Counted from the stretch's first letter, positions 1-6,424 are shown. The stretch is 20,633 nucleotides of DNA from an uncultured Collinsella sp. (GCA_934646865.1 CAKUEU010000032.1:1-20633); one strand, 5' to 3'. Numbers and translations are program-made. The notes: generated by a model not told the origin, from the letters alone.

Positions 1-290
1 TGGCCCAGCTCGCGCAGGCGGTCCATCTGCTCGGGCGTATATCCCGTGGTGCCCGAGACCAGTGCAGCGCCCGTGCGCTCGACATAGGCGACAACGGCGT
101 CAAAGGTCACGACGTTCGAGAAGTCGATGATCACATCGGCCGCCGGGGCGCTCTCGAGCTCGGTCAGATCAAAGCCGATCTGGGCGACGATATCAAAGAC
201 GGGCTGACCGGCGGCATCGACAATGCCCTCGGCGGTGGTGCGGATGAGCGAGCCCATGCGGCCCGTTCCCATAATGACGGTCTTAATCAA
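1..290 (-). CDS. dapB: 4-hydroxy-tetrahydrodipicolinate reductase, N-terminal part (runs off the window)
   Basis: Third gene of the lysine operon. DapB reduces the product of DapA with NAD(P)H in the cytoplasm. Reading the minus strand gives a Rossmann-type start with the GTGRMG nucleotide-binding motif around residues 8-13, then IDFSN and LVSGTTG, all typical of DapB. About 96 codons are visible; the C-terminal catalytic domain lies outside. The best start is TTG at 290, because the first internal ATG would remove the first beta strand. This TTG overlaps the end of dapA by 8 bases, so translation is probably coupled. The family is clear; the start codon is inferred. Confidence 0.9.
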   Translation of the reverse strand, partial: MIKTVIMGTGRMGSLIRTTAEGIVDAAGQPVFDIVAQIGFDLTELESAPAADVIIDFSNVVTFDAVVAYVERTGAALVSGTTGYTPEQMDRLRELG

Positions 291-1173
291 GCAGACCAGC
301 TCCCTTCAGAGCATCGGTAAGTGTGGCGCGCGTGTCGTCTGCCATGGGGCACAGCGGCATGCGGTAGTTTGCCTCGATCATGCCCATCTGGGCGAGTGCT
401 TCCTTGACGGGGATGGGGTTGACCTCGCTAAAGAGGGCGTTGATGAGCGGCTGGCCGGCAATCTGGATGTCGCGGGCGCGCTCCACGTCACCGTCCAGGT
501 AGGCACGGCACATGTCGTGCACGAGTTGCGGCTGAACATCGGCCCACACGCTGATGGTGCCCGAGGCGCCCAGGCTCATGAGCGGTACGGTCAGCGCGTC
601 CTCGCCCGAATACATGCGGAAGTCGTCGGACAGCAGGTGCGCGATCTTTGCGGCATAGGCTACGTTGCCCGAGGCCTCCTTGATGCCCATGATGTTGGGA
701 TGTGCTGCAAGGCGCTCGACATTGCGCTCACTGATGCCGCAGCCGCAACGGCCGGGAATGTTGTACAGGATGCAGGGGATGTCCACGGCGTCGGCCACGG
801 TCTTAAAGTGCTGGTAGATGCCCTCTTCGTTGGACTTGTTGTAGTAGGGGGTGATGAGCAGTAAGCCGTCGGCGCCCAGACCCTGGTAGGTGAGCGACTT
901 GGTGAGCATCGTCTGTGTGGAGTTGGAGCCCGAGCCGGCGATGACGGGGATACGGCCTGCGACCTGCTTGACCACGGCGGCAACAACGGAGTTGTCCTCG
1001 TCATCGGTCATCGTGGCGCTTTCGCCGGTGGTGCCCAAGGTGAGGATGGCGTCGGTGCCATTCTGCAGATGGAAATCAATAAGGCGCTCGAGCGCGTCAA
1101 AGTCGACGCTGCCGTCCTTTTTAAACGGGGTGACGAGGGCGACGATTGAGCCCTCGAGGTTGCGGACATCCAT
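283..1173 (-). CDS. dapA: 4-hydroxy-tetrahydrodipicolinate synthase (internal start within the lysA-dapA frame)
   Basis: DapA condenses pyruvate with aspartate semialdehyde, the first committed step to DAP and lysine. Counted from ATG 1173 it is 296 residues, the usual length for the family. Visible motifs are LGTTGES (T48 and T49), YNIPGR (Y137 and R142) and GIKEASGN with the Schiff-base lysine K165. AAGGAG at 1180-1185 lies 6 bases before this ATG, so independent initiation is likely even though the frame upstream is open into lysA. The last codons overlap the TTG start of dapB. The function is secure; whether the protein is free or fused to LysA is not decided by the sequence. Confidence 0.88.
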   Translation of the reverse strand: MDVRNLEGSIVALVTPFKKDGSVDFDALERLIDFHLQNGTDAILTLGTTGESATMTDDEDNSVVAAVVKQVAGRIPVIAGSGSNSTQTMLTKSLTYQGLGADGLLLITPYYNKSNEEGIYQHFKTVADAVDIPCILYNIPGRCGCGISERNVERLAAHPNIMGIKEASGNVAYAAKIAHLLSDDFRMYSGEDALTVPLMSLGASGTISVWADVQPQLVHDMCRAYLDGDVERARDIQIAGQPLINALFSEVNPIPVKEALAQMGMIEANYRMPLCPMADDTRATLTDALKGAGLLD

Positions 1174-2592
1174 ATTCTTCTCCTTCGCTTCTGCGATTTG
1201 GATGCGTTTGTTCCATTGGGCGGCGACGGCCAGGCGCTCGTCCTGGGCGCGACGGCGGGCGTTTTCGGCGCGCGACTTGGCCAGCAGCTCGCGGCCGCAC
1301 GGCAGCACGTCGAGCGTGGCAAAGTAGTCGCCCGGGCGCTCGGCGCGTCGAATGAGGTCGGCAGAGCCGTCGGGGCGCAGCAATACCTCTGCGGAGCGCA
1401 GGCGGCCGTTGTAGTTGTAGCCCATGGAATAGCCATGCGCGCCGGTGTCGTGGATCACGAGCAAGTCGCCCATATCGATCTGCGGCAGCTCGCGGTCGAT
1501 GGCGAACTTGTCGTTGTTCTCGCACAGGTTGCCTGTGATGTCGTACGTGTTCGTGACCGGTGCCGTGGTCTTGTCGGGACCACCGGGCTGGCCCATCACC
1601 GTAACGTGGTGGTAAGCGCCATACATGGCAGGGCGAATCAGATCGACGGCGCTTGCGTCGACACCGATATAGTCCTTGTAGATCTGCTTCTCGTGGATGG
1701 CCTTGGTGACCAGGCATCCGTAGGGGCCCATCATAAAGCGGCCCATCTCGGTGCAGATCGCCACATCGCCCATGCCGGCGGGAACCAGAATCTCGTCGTA
1801 GGCTGCGTGTACGCCCTCGCCGATGGCGTGGATGTCGTTAGCCTGCTGCTCGGGCAGATAGGGGATGCCCACGCCACCGGACAGGTTAATGAAGGCGACA
1901 TGAGCGCCCGTCTCGCGCTCCAAGCGCACGGCAAGCTCAAAGAGGATGCGTGCGAGCTTGGGGTAGTAGTCGTTGGTGACGGTGTTGCTGGCAAGGAAGG
2001 CGTGGATGCCAAAATTTTCGGCGCCCTTGGCCTTGAGCATGCGGAATGCCTCAAAGAGCTGCTCGGTGGTCATGCCGTACTTGGAATCCCCCGGATTGTC
2101 CATAATGCCGTTGGAAAGCTGGAACAGGCCGCCCGGGTTAAAACGGCAGCTCACCGTCTTGGGGATGGGGCCCGCGACGCGCTCGTAGAACTCGATGTGG
2201 CTGATGTCGTCGAAGTTGACGATGGCGCCTAGCTTGTCGGCAAGCTCAAAGTCTGCCGCCGGCGTGTCGTTGGACGAGAACATGATGTCATGGCCGGTGA
2301 TGCCCAACGAGCGGGCGATCATGAGCTCGGTGTAGCTCGAACAATCGCAACCGCAACCGTATTCGTTGAGAATGGAGATGAGCGCCGGGTTGGGATTGGC
2401 CTTGACGGCAAAGTACTCCTTAAACCCCGGATTCCATGCAAAGGCGTCGCGCACCTCTTGCATGTTGCGGCGGATGCCCGCCTCGTCGTATAGATGAAAC
2501 GGTGTGGGGAACTGCTCGACGATGTGCTCGAGCGTCTCCTTGTCCACAAACGGCTGCTTTGCCGCATATGCCTCGTTGGGGGTCAGTGCCAT
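283..2592 (-). CDS. lysA-dapA: Diaminopimelate decarboxylase (LysA) in one frame with dihydrodipicolinate synthase (DapA)
   Basis: One uninterrupted frame of 769 codons joins two lysine-pathway enzymes. Residues 1-430 are a PLP-dependent diaminopimelate decarboxylase, which makes L-lysine from meso-DAP: FAVKANPNP holds the PLP lysine (about K64), SGGVGIP (238-244) is the phosphate-binding glycine loop, GNLCENND (354-361) corresponds to the Cys-Glu substrate motif, and HDTGAHGYSMGYNYN follows. Residues 431-473 are a charged, Arg/Ala/Glu-rich tail with no stop codon. From residue 474 the frame is DapA. A full Shine-Dalgarno just before Met474 means the cell may make a fusion, a separate DapA, or both. 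The start is ATG 2592, with a GAGG 10 bases upstream. Transcription is under the lysine riboswitch at 2664-2820. A lost lysA stop codon or a sequencing error cannot be excluded. Confidence 0.85.
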   Translation of the reverse strand: MALTPNEAYAAKQPFVDKETLEHIVEQFPTPFHLYDEAGIRRNMQEVRDAFAWNPGFKEYFAVKANPNPALISILNEYGCGCDCSSYTELMIARSLGITGHDIMFSSNDTPAADFELADKLGAIVNFDDISHIEFYERVAGPIPKTVSCRFNPGGLFQLSNGIMDNPGDSKYGMTTEQLFEAFRMLKAKGAENFGIHAFLASNTVTNDYYPKLARILFELAVRLERETGAHVAFINLSGGVGIPYLPEQQANDIHAIGEGVHAAYDEILVPAGMGDVAICTEMGRFMMGPYGCLVTKAIHEKQIYKDYIGVDASAVDLIRPAMYGAYHHVTVMGQPGGPDKTTAPVTNTYDITGNLCENNDKFAIDRELPQIDMGDLLVIHDTGAHGYSMGYNYNGRLRSAEVLLRPDGSADLIRRAERPGDYFATLDVLPCGRELLAKSRAENARRRAQDERLAVAAQWNKRIQIAEAKEKNMDVRNLEGSIVALVTPFKKDGSVDFDALERLIDFHLQNGTDAILTLGTTGESATMTDDEDNSVVAAVVKQVAGRIPVIAGSGSNSTQTMLTKSLTYQGLGADGLLLITPYYNKSNEEGIYQHFKTVADAVDIPCILYNIPGRCGCGISERNVERLAAHPNIMGIKEASGNVAYAAKIAHLLSDDFRMYSGEDALTVPLMSLGASGTISVWADVQPQLVHDMCRAYLDGDVERARDIQIAGQPLINALFSEVNPIPVKEALAQMGMIEANYRMPLCPMADDTRATLTDALKGAGLLD
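1180..1185 (-). promoter_or_regulatory. Shine-Dalgarno of dapA inside the lysA-dapA frame
   Basis: AAGGAG stands 6 bases upstream of ATG 1173. It is read through in frame as part of Lys-Glu-Lys codons. It supports a separate DapA start and suggests the fusion arose by loss of the lysA stop. Confidence 0.7.
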
Positions 2593-2602
2593 GTCCCGTA
2601 AA

Positions 2603-2663
2603 CCTCGCTATCCAGACGGCGCCATCGGCGCATCGAATCCGCATAGCGTGGACCCAATGTCCG
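2603..2663 (-). promoter_or_regulatory. Putative expression platform of the lysine riboswitch (ribosome-binding-site switch)
   Basis: Two exclusive pairings can be drawn by hand. The 3' strand of aptamer helix P1 with its extension (2659-2670) is complementary over 12 bases, with one G-U pair, to 2606-2617, leaving the AGG next to it open. If P1 is formed by lysine binding, a second copy of CGCTAT (2643-2651) can pair over 8 of 9 positions with 2603-2611, which covers the GAGG used by lysA. No T-rich terminator is present, so control is probably at translation initiation. The structure is inferred, not computed. Confidence 0.6.
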
Positions 2664-2820
2664 GATAGCGCTCCCGCATTGCTGCAGACAGTCCTGCGGG
2701 TGTTTCCCGCAGGCCCACCAGGCTGTTCGTGCCCGAAAAACCCAGTTCGGCGGGTTTCGCCTCCCCGCGGGGTCAAAGTCTGCCGACTCGCCCGCGGCTC
2801 TTCGTGCCCGCGCCTCTATC
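2664..2820 (-). ncRNA. Lysine riboswitch (L box) aptamer
   Basis: Read on the minus strand, the element begins GATAGAGGCGCG and ends GGAGCGCTATC. These form helix P1 and carry the AGAGG and GGAG core of the lysine riboswitch. Between them are the AAGAG element, GGGGAGGCG followed by CGCCGAA, and GGACTGTC, in the same order as in the B. subtilis lysC leader. The span of about 157 nt matches the class. It sits 71 bases upstream of lysA, so lysine should repress lysA-dapA-dapB. Confidence 0.93.
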
Positions 2821-2831
2821 AAGTGGTAAAG

Positions 2832-2860
2832 ACCCTACCACGTTGCACTTTACCAAACAA
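2832..2860 (-). promoter_or_regulatory. Predicted lysA operon promoter
   Basis: On the minus strand TTGTTT (2855-2860) and TAGGGT (2832-2837) are separated by 17 bases, which puts the transcript start just before the aptamer. The -10 is embedded in an inverted repeat, GTGGTA (2823-2828) and TACCAC (2836-2841). Confidence 0.5.
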
Positions 2861-2877
2861 GAGTATTCGTATATAAC
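2849..2877 (+). promoter_or_regulatory. Predicted promoter of the M20 amidohydrolase
   Basis: TTTACC (2849-2854) and TATAAC (2872-2877) are separated by 17 bases. The -35 box overlaps the -35 region of the divergent lysA promoter, so the two may compete or share a regulator. Confidence 0.5.
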
Positions 2878-2957
2878 GTTTAAAAAATGCAGCATCATGC
2901 TAGAAACAAGTGCGTCACAATAGGTGGCAACCGAGTCGCCCCATGAAAGGAATCCCT

Positions 2958-4145
2958 ATGACCGAGCTCCAAGAACTCCGTCGTTATCGTCGCGACCTGC
3001 ATCGCATTCCGGAGCTCGACTTCGATCTTCCGCAAACCGTTGCCTATATCGAGAGCGTGCTCGCTCCGCTTGCCTGCGAGGTCACCCATCCCTGTCCGGG
3101 CTGCGTCTGCGCCTTCTTCGATGCTGGTGTGGGTGCTACGCATGCCACGACGATTCGCGCAGATATGGACGCCCTGCCCATCGCGGAAGCGACGGGCGCG
3201 GCCTTCGCCTCGACGCATCCCGGCAAGATGCATGCATGCGGCCACGATGGTCACATGGCCATGGCGCTCGCGGCAGCGACTTTTGTCGACCGTGCGATTC
3301 GTGAGCAGCCGGGCTCCATCGGGCATAACGTGCTCTTTGTGTTTCAGCCGGCCGAGGAAACGACCGGTGGCGCCAAGACAGTGTGCGAGAGCGGCGTGTT
3401 TGAGCGTTACGGGGCAGACCGCATCTTCGGCTTCCATGTATGGCCCGATCTGCCCGCCGGCACGTTGGCGAGCTGCCCCGGTCCGCTGCTGGCGCGCTCG
3501 AGCGAGACGCACATTCATATCCATGGCACGAGCATCCATATCGCCAAGACTTACGGCGTTCCAGTCGAGGAATCGCATGACGCAGCGCTGGCGGCGGCAG
3601 AGTTCCTGGTTGCCGAGCGCGAGCTGATGGACGAGCTGGGTGCCGATGAGCCCTGTATTGGCAAGTTTGGCCTGCTGCAGGCGGGCACCGTCTGCAATGC
3701 GGTGGCGGGGGAGGCCCATGTCGCCGGCAGCCTGCGCGTGTTTACGGATGACATGTTCGACCGCGCGCGCGAGGGCGTGCGCCGCGTGCTCGACGAGGCG
3801 TGCGCGTCGACGGGCTGCACCTACGACCTCGACTTCGCCGAGGGATACCCGCCGGTCGATAACGACCCTGAGCTGTTTGCTTGCATTGCACCTGCTTTGT
3901 CCGAGTTGCAACTGGTGAACGAGCCACTACTGATTGCCGAGGATTTCGCGTTCTATCAGCGCCATCTGCCGGGCGTGTTCTTCTTATTGGGCACGGGCGT
4001 GCCTGCCGGCCAAGACAATCCGAGTGACACCGAGGGCTGCCCCGCCTATGCCGCCAGCGCACTGCATACCGATACCATGCTCTTTGATGAGGAAATCCTG
4101 CTCAAAGGCCTCGATGTCTATAAACGATTGCTTTCGCTTGCCTAA
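2958..4145 (+). CDS. M20-family metallo-amidohydrolase (hippurate / N-acyl amino acid / N-acetyl-DAP deacylase type)
   Basis: A 395-residue cytoplasmic hydrolase that removes an acyl group from an amino acid or small peptide. The M20D signature is complete: RRDLHRIPELDF near the start, RADMDALPI (68-76), HACGHDGH (92-99) with metal ligands C94 and H96, FQPAEE with catalytic E133 and adjacent E134, a dimerisation region after about residue 170, and LLIAEDFAFYQRHLPGVFFLLGTG near the end. I chose ATG 2958 because AAAGGA lies 6 bases before it; an upstream ATG in frame at 2910 lacks a site. It diverges from lysA-dapA-dapB, so N-acetyl-diaminopimelate deacetylase is an attractive but unproven role. 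The family is certain, the substrate is not. Confidence 0.87.
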   Translation: MTELQELRRYRRDLHRIPELDFDLPQTVAYIESVLAPLACEVTHPCPGCVCAFFDAGVGATHATTIRADMDALPIAEATGAAFASTHPGKMHACGHDGHMAMALAAATFVDRAIREQPGSIGHNVLFVFQPAEETTGGAKTVCESGVFERYGADRIFGFHVWPDLPAGTLASCPGPLLARSSETHIHIHGTSIHIAKTYGVPVEESHDAALAAAEFLVAERELMDELGADEPCIGKFGLLQAGTVCNAVAGEAHVAGSLRVFTDDMFDRAREGVRRVLDEACASTGCTYDLDFAEGYPPVDNDPELFACIAPALSELQLVNEPLLIAEDFAFYQRHLPGVFFLLGTGVPAGQDNPSDTEGCPAYAASALHTDTMLFDEEILLKGLDVYKRLLSLA

Positions 4146-4189
4146 TGGGCAAAGAAGTAATTGCCTAGAAAATACGAACAGATGTACGG

Positions 4190-4195
4190 TATAAT
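4190..4195 (+). promoter_or_regulatory. Predicted -10 element of higBA
   Basis: A perfect TATAAT lies 51 bases before the higB start. No good -35 box is visible at the right distance. Confidence 0.5.
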
Positions 4196-4214
4196 GAAGA
4201 TGTAAGTCTATAGA

Positions 4215-4235
4215 AACGTTTGACGTTATTAACGT
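4215..4235 (+). promoter_or_regulatory. Candidate HigA operator: three alternating half-sites
   Basis: AACGT, ACGTT and AACGT follow one another with 3-base gaps (4215-4219, 4223-4227, 4231-4235). The alternating orientation makes two overlapping inverted repeats just downstream of the -10 box, where an autoregulating antitoxin would be expected to bind. Confidence 0.45.
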
Positions 4236-4246
4236 AAGGCGATACT

Positions 4247-4528
4247 ATGATTGCATCCTATAAAGATGAAGATACCGAACGCTTTGCCATGGGTGTGCGG
4301 GTCAGGAGGTTCGTGCCCTTTGAGCGTGTTGCGTTGAGGAAGATTCGCCAACTGCAGGTTTGTGCTTCGCTTGATGATCTTCGCGTTCCACCGGGCAACC
4401 GCCTGGAAGCTTTGAAGGGCGATCGTGCCGGTCAATATAGCATCCGTGTTAACGAGTGCTATCGGGTCTGCTTTGAGTGGAGACAGGAGATGGCTTGGAA
4501 TGTCGAAATCGTCGATTATCACAAGTGA
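4247..4528 (+). CDS. higB: HigB-type toxin of a type II toxin-antitoxin system (RelE/ParE superfamily)
   Basis: A 93-residue protein with the pattern of the HigB plasmid-maintenance killer family: MIASYKDEDTERF at the start, RRFVPFERVALRKIRQL, then SLDDLRVPPGNRLEALKGDR, GQYSIRVNECYRVCF and a final VEIVDYH. Family members are ribosome-dependent mRNA endonucleases; the C-terminal basic and aromatic residues used for RNA cleavage are in place. AAGG lies 7 bases before ATG 4247. It overlaps higA by 29 bases, with the toxin first, as is usual for higBA. Confidence 0.92.
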   Translation: MIASYKDEDTERFAMGVRVRRFVPFERVALRKIRQLQVCASLDDLRVPPGNRLEALKGDRAGQYSIRVNECYRVCFEWRQEMAWNVEIVDYHK

Positions 4529-4841
4529 TGAGACTTCGGCCGATTTGTTGTCGCCGGTGACTCCTGGTGAGCTTCTCAAAGAGGAGTTTCTTGTTCCCAT
4601 GGGCATTTCTCAATATCGCCTTGCGAAAGAGACCGGGATTCCGGCTCAGCGTATCGGGCAGATTATCTTGGGAAAACGTCGCGTGACGGCCGACACCGAC
4701 CTCCGTCTTTGCCGTTATTTTGGCCTGACGGATGGTTATTGGCTGCGCGCTCAGGTGGCGTTTGACCTTGAGGCCGAGAAAAGGCGGATTAAACCTGAGC
4801 TCGACAAAATCGCTCCTGTTCAGCAGGCCATCGCGCTGTAG
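4500..4841 (+). CDS. higA: HigA-type antitoxin with helix-turn-helix domain
   Basis: A 113-residue XRE-family DNA-binding antitoxin. VTPGELLKEEFLVPMGISQYRLAKETGIPAQRIGQII contains the start of the HigA domain and its helix-turn-helix (about residues 20-75), followed by GKRRVTADTDLRLCRYFGL and a helical tail. ATG 4500 is chosen because AGGAG lies 10 bases before it inside higB; the frame is open further upstream but without a site. It should neutralise HigB and repress the operon, probably through the half-sites at 4215-4235. Confidence 0.9.
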   Translation: MSKSSIITSDETSADLLSPVTPGELLKEEFLVPMGISQYRLAKETGIPAQRIGQIILGKRRVTADTDLRLCRYFGLTDGYWLRAQVAFDLEAEKRRIKPELDKIAPVQQAIAL

Positions 4842-4846
4842 GATCC

Positions 4847-4852
4847 TATGAT
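4847..4852 (+). promoter_or_regulatory. Predicted -10 element TATGAT
   Basis: TATGAT sits just after the higA stop, 24 bases before the next gene. The same hexamer precedes the genes at 6438 and 11423. No clear -35 box. Confidence 0.4.
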
Positions 4853-4870
4853 GCGGGGTGCGGAGTGATG

Positions 4871-5191
4871 ATGAGACGCCAACAGTCTGTCGTATATAGT
4901 CCTGGTGGATGCGGGTGCGGCTTATTGTTGCTCCCGGTTATTGCTGTGAGCATAGGCGTGATGTTTGCGCTTGCTGGACTAGCCGCAGCGGCACTCGTGC
5001 TGCTTATTATTGCCATTGGCGTGACGATCTGGCTCTATCGTTGCCGCGAGCAACGTCGTGCCGACGGCAAAACCAATGTGGGATGGGTTGTCTTTTTGGT
5101 CATCGCCTATCTATTGAGCATTAGCTATCTGGCGTTCTTTGTTCTGCTAATGATTAGTGCCTTTACCGGAGAGCCCGTTACGGTGGGGTAG
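4871..5191 (+). CDS. Small integral membrane protein of unknown function
   Basis: A 106-residue protein I do not recognise. A short head with a Gly/Cys cluster (PGGCGCG, residues 11-17) leads into a long hydrophobic stretch at 18-56, enough for two membrane spans. A charged, Arg-rich loop follows (58-68), then another hydrophobic stretch at 71-97. The start could be GTG 4865, ATG 4868 or ATG 4871; I prefer 4871 because GGAG then has 5-base spacing. It lies in the same direction after higBA but has its own -10 candidate. Confidence 0.6.
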   Translation: MRRQQSVVYSPGGCGCGLLLLPVIAVSIGVMFALAGLAAAALVLLIIAIGVTIWLYRCREQRRADGKTNVGWVVFLVIAYLLSISYLAFFVLLMISAFTGEPVTVG

Positions 5192-5194
5192 TGT

Positions 5195-5215
5195 TTCCCG
5201 CGGGCTGCCGCGGAA
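5195..5215 (+). other. GC-rich hairpin after the membrane protein gene
   Basis: TTCCCGCGG and CCGCGGAA flank a GCTG-containing loop, with one bulged C. There is no T tract, so it is only a weak candidate for a terminator. Confidence 0.35.
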
Positions 5216-5243
5216 GGCGCGCTTGCGCGACCGTTTATCGCAG

Positions 5244-5262
5244 CATTAGCTCCCAGCTAATG
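5244..5262. repeat. 8-bp perfect inverted repeat, operator-like
   Basis: CATTAGCT, a CCC spacer, then AGCTAATG. The short symmetrical layout resembles a dimer binding site more than a terminator. It lies 72 bases upstream of the lipoprotein gene. Confidence 0.45.
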
Positions 5263-5274
5263 AATTCGAACTCA

Positions 5275-5328
5275 ATCCTTCCTACGATGTGCTGTGTGCC
5301 GGCACGGTAGCCGGATCGTAGGAAGGAT
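5275..5328 (+). promoter_or_regulatory. Perfect 14-bp stem enclosing the ribosome binding site of the lipoprotein gene
   Basis: ATCCTTCCTACGAT (5275-5288) is exactly complementary to ATCGTAGGAAGGAT (5315-5328). The right arm contains the Shine-Dalgarno AGGAAGG, which ends 8 bases before ATG 5334. The 26-base loop contains the palindrome GTGCCGGCAC. In RNA this would hide the ribosome binding site, so the gene should be translated poorly unless the stem is opened. Confidence 0.65.
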
Positions 5329-5333
5329 GCATC

Positions 5334-5876
5334 ATGAAAAAGCTCGAGACCGAAATGCTGCTGAGCCGTCGCGCTGCGCTTGGCGCGTTCGCAACTGTCG
5401 CCCTGGGGACTGCTGGCCTCCTCGTGGGCTGTGGCAGCGATAAGGCGACTGTCACCGAGGACGCCGGCGATAGTGATAAGAAGGAAGAGCCCAAGAAGGA
5501 AGAGCAGACGACGACCGATCTGGCCGTCGGCACGACCGTGACTACCAACGCCGGTCTTTCCATTGTCGTAGACTCCGTTCAGACGGGTCTTACCAATTAT
5601 GACGGCTCGACCATGACGGGCATCCACGTCACTTATACCAATAACGGCGATGAGGGCGCGGACTACAATGTCTACGACTGGAAGGGCGAGGACGCCAACG
5701 GCGCTCAGCAGAATCAGGGCTACTATAGCGAGGGTTCCGAAGAGCTGCAGTCGGGCACCCTTGCTGCCGGCGGTTCCGTTGCGGGTAACATCTACTTTGA
5801 CGGCGACATCAAGAAGGCTCTGTATTTTGCCAACATGTTCGATAAGTCTGCCACTGCAAGCTGGGTGCTGGCCTAG
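5334..5876 (+). CDS. Lipoprotein with DUF4352-like immunoglobulin-type domain
   Basis: A 180-residue exported lipoprotein. The signal peptide has a twin-arginine-like SRRAALG (11-17), a hydrophobic core and a lipobox LVGC with C33 as the lipidated residue, so it is probably Tat-exported and anchored outside. A Lys/Glu/Asp/Thr-rich spacer (about 40-60) is followed by a beta-rich domain with SIVVDSVQTGL, GIHVTYTNNGDE and a GTLAAGGSVAGNIYFD stretch, the layout of the DUF4352 family. Those proteins have no known enzyme activity. Its ribosome binding site is buried in a hairpin. It is 39 bases upstream of a helix-turn-helix gene and a kinase gene in the same direction. Confidence 0.8.
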   Translation: MKKLETEMLLSRRAALGAFATVALGTAGLLVGCGSDKATVTEDAGDSDKKEEPKKEEQTTTDLAVGTTVTTNAGLSIVVDSVQTGLTNYDGSTMTGIHVTYTNNGDEGADYNVYDWKGEDANGAQQNQGYYSEGSEELQSGTLAAGGSVAGNIYFDGDIKKALYFANMFDKSATASWVLA

Positions 5877-5915
5877 CATGTCGCTGCCGGTGAATCGCGG
5901 GGGAGGTGAGGCCAT

Positions 5916-6338
5916 ATGCCCGATAAAAAGCTGACCGAAGAGCTGCTCAACGAGCTGCTCGATGCGCCGAGCATCGATGGCTATATCAAGGAACACGACT
6001 TTGCCGCCCCTTCGCTTTCGGACTACCTCCAGCAGTTGCTGCAAGAGAAGGGTTTGGAGCGCTCCCGCGTGGTGCGCATGGCCGACCTCAACGAGACCTT
6101 TGGCTATCAGATCTTTACCGGCGCACGCCATCCGAGTCGCAACAAGGTGCTGCAGATTGCCTTTGCGATGGCGCTGTCGATGAAAGAGACCAATCGGGCG
6201 TTAACGGCTGCCGGGGTCAGTGTCCTCAACTGCAAAGACCGTCGCGACGCGATTATCATTTTTTGTATCGATCGAGGGTGCAGCCTGCAAAAGGTCAACG
6301 AAGAGCTATACCGCTTTGGCGAGGAGACGGTGAGTTAA
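5916..6338 (+). CDS. Small helix-turn-helix (XRE-like) protein next to a Ser/Thr kinase
   Basis: A 140-residue soluble protein. The middle part, SDYLQQLLQEKGLERSRVVR followed by MADLNETFGYQIFTGARHPSRNKVLQIAFAM and then LSMKETNRALTAAG, reads as a five-helix XRE-type DNA-binding domain (about residues 34-100). A C-terminal segment with DAIIIFCIDRGCSLQKVNEELYRFG follows. GGAGG lies 9 bases before ATG 5916. Similar helix-turn-helix genes beside Ser/Thr kinase genes occur in gut Firmicutes and Coriobacteria, so it may be a kinase target or a regulator of the set; this is inference. Confidence 0.7.
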   Translation: MPDKKLTEELLNELLDAPSIDGYIKEHDFAAPSLSDYLQQLLQEKGLERSRVVRMADLNETFGYQIFTGARHPSRNKVLQIAFAMALSMKETNRALTAAGVSVLNCKDRRDAIIIFCIDRGCSLQKVNEELYRFGEETVS

Positions 6339-6387
6339 CGGCTGGCGGTTGAGCCGGCGGTACTGCTACGGCAACGATGCAAACGAA

Positions 6388-6421
6388 CAGGGCGCGGATG
6401 CCATGAGGTGTCTGCGCCCTG
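6388..6421 (+). other. GC-rich hairpin just before the kinase promoter
   Basis: CAGGGCGC (6388-6395) and GCGCCCTG (6414-6421) form a perfect 8-bp stem that can extend with GA/TC. There is no T tract. It may end the upstream transcript imperfectly, or mark the upstream edge of the kinase promoter. Confidence 0.4.
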
Positions 6422-6424
6422 CGC

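Noticed and set aside
1198..2232. Open frame on the plus strand opposite lysA
   Set aside because: Val/Ala/Gly/His-rich shadow of a well-supported enzyme, with no ribosome binding site.
2664..2820. T-box leader before lysA
   Set aside because: There is no T-box core motif or terminator; the conserved segments match the lysine riboswitch instead.
2910..2957. Upstream start for the M20 amidohydrolase
   Set aside because: The extra residues do not belong to the family and the start lacks a ribosome binding site, whereas ATG 2958 has one.
4146..4170. Terminator after the M20 gene
   Set aside because: Only a 5-bp GGCAA/TTGCC stem without a T tract; too weak to call.
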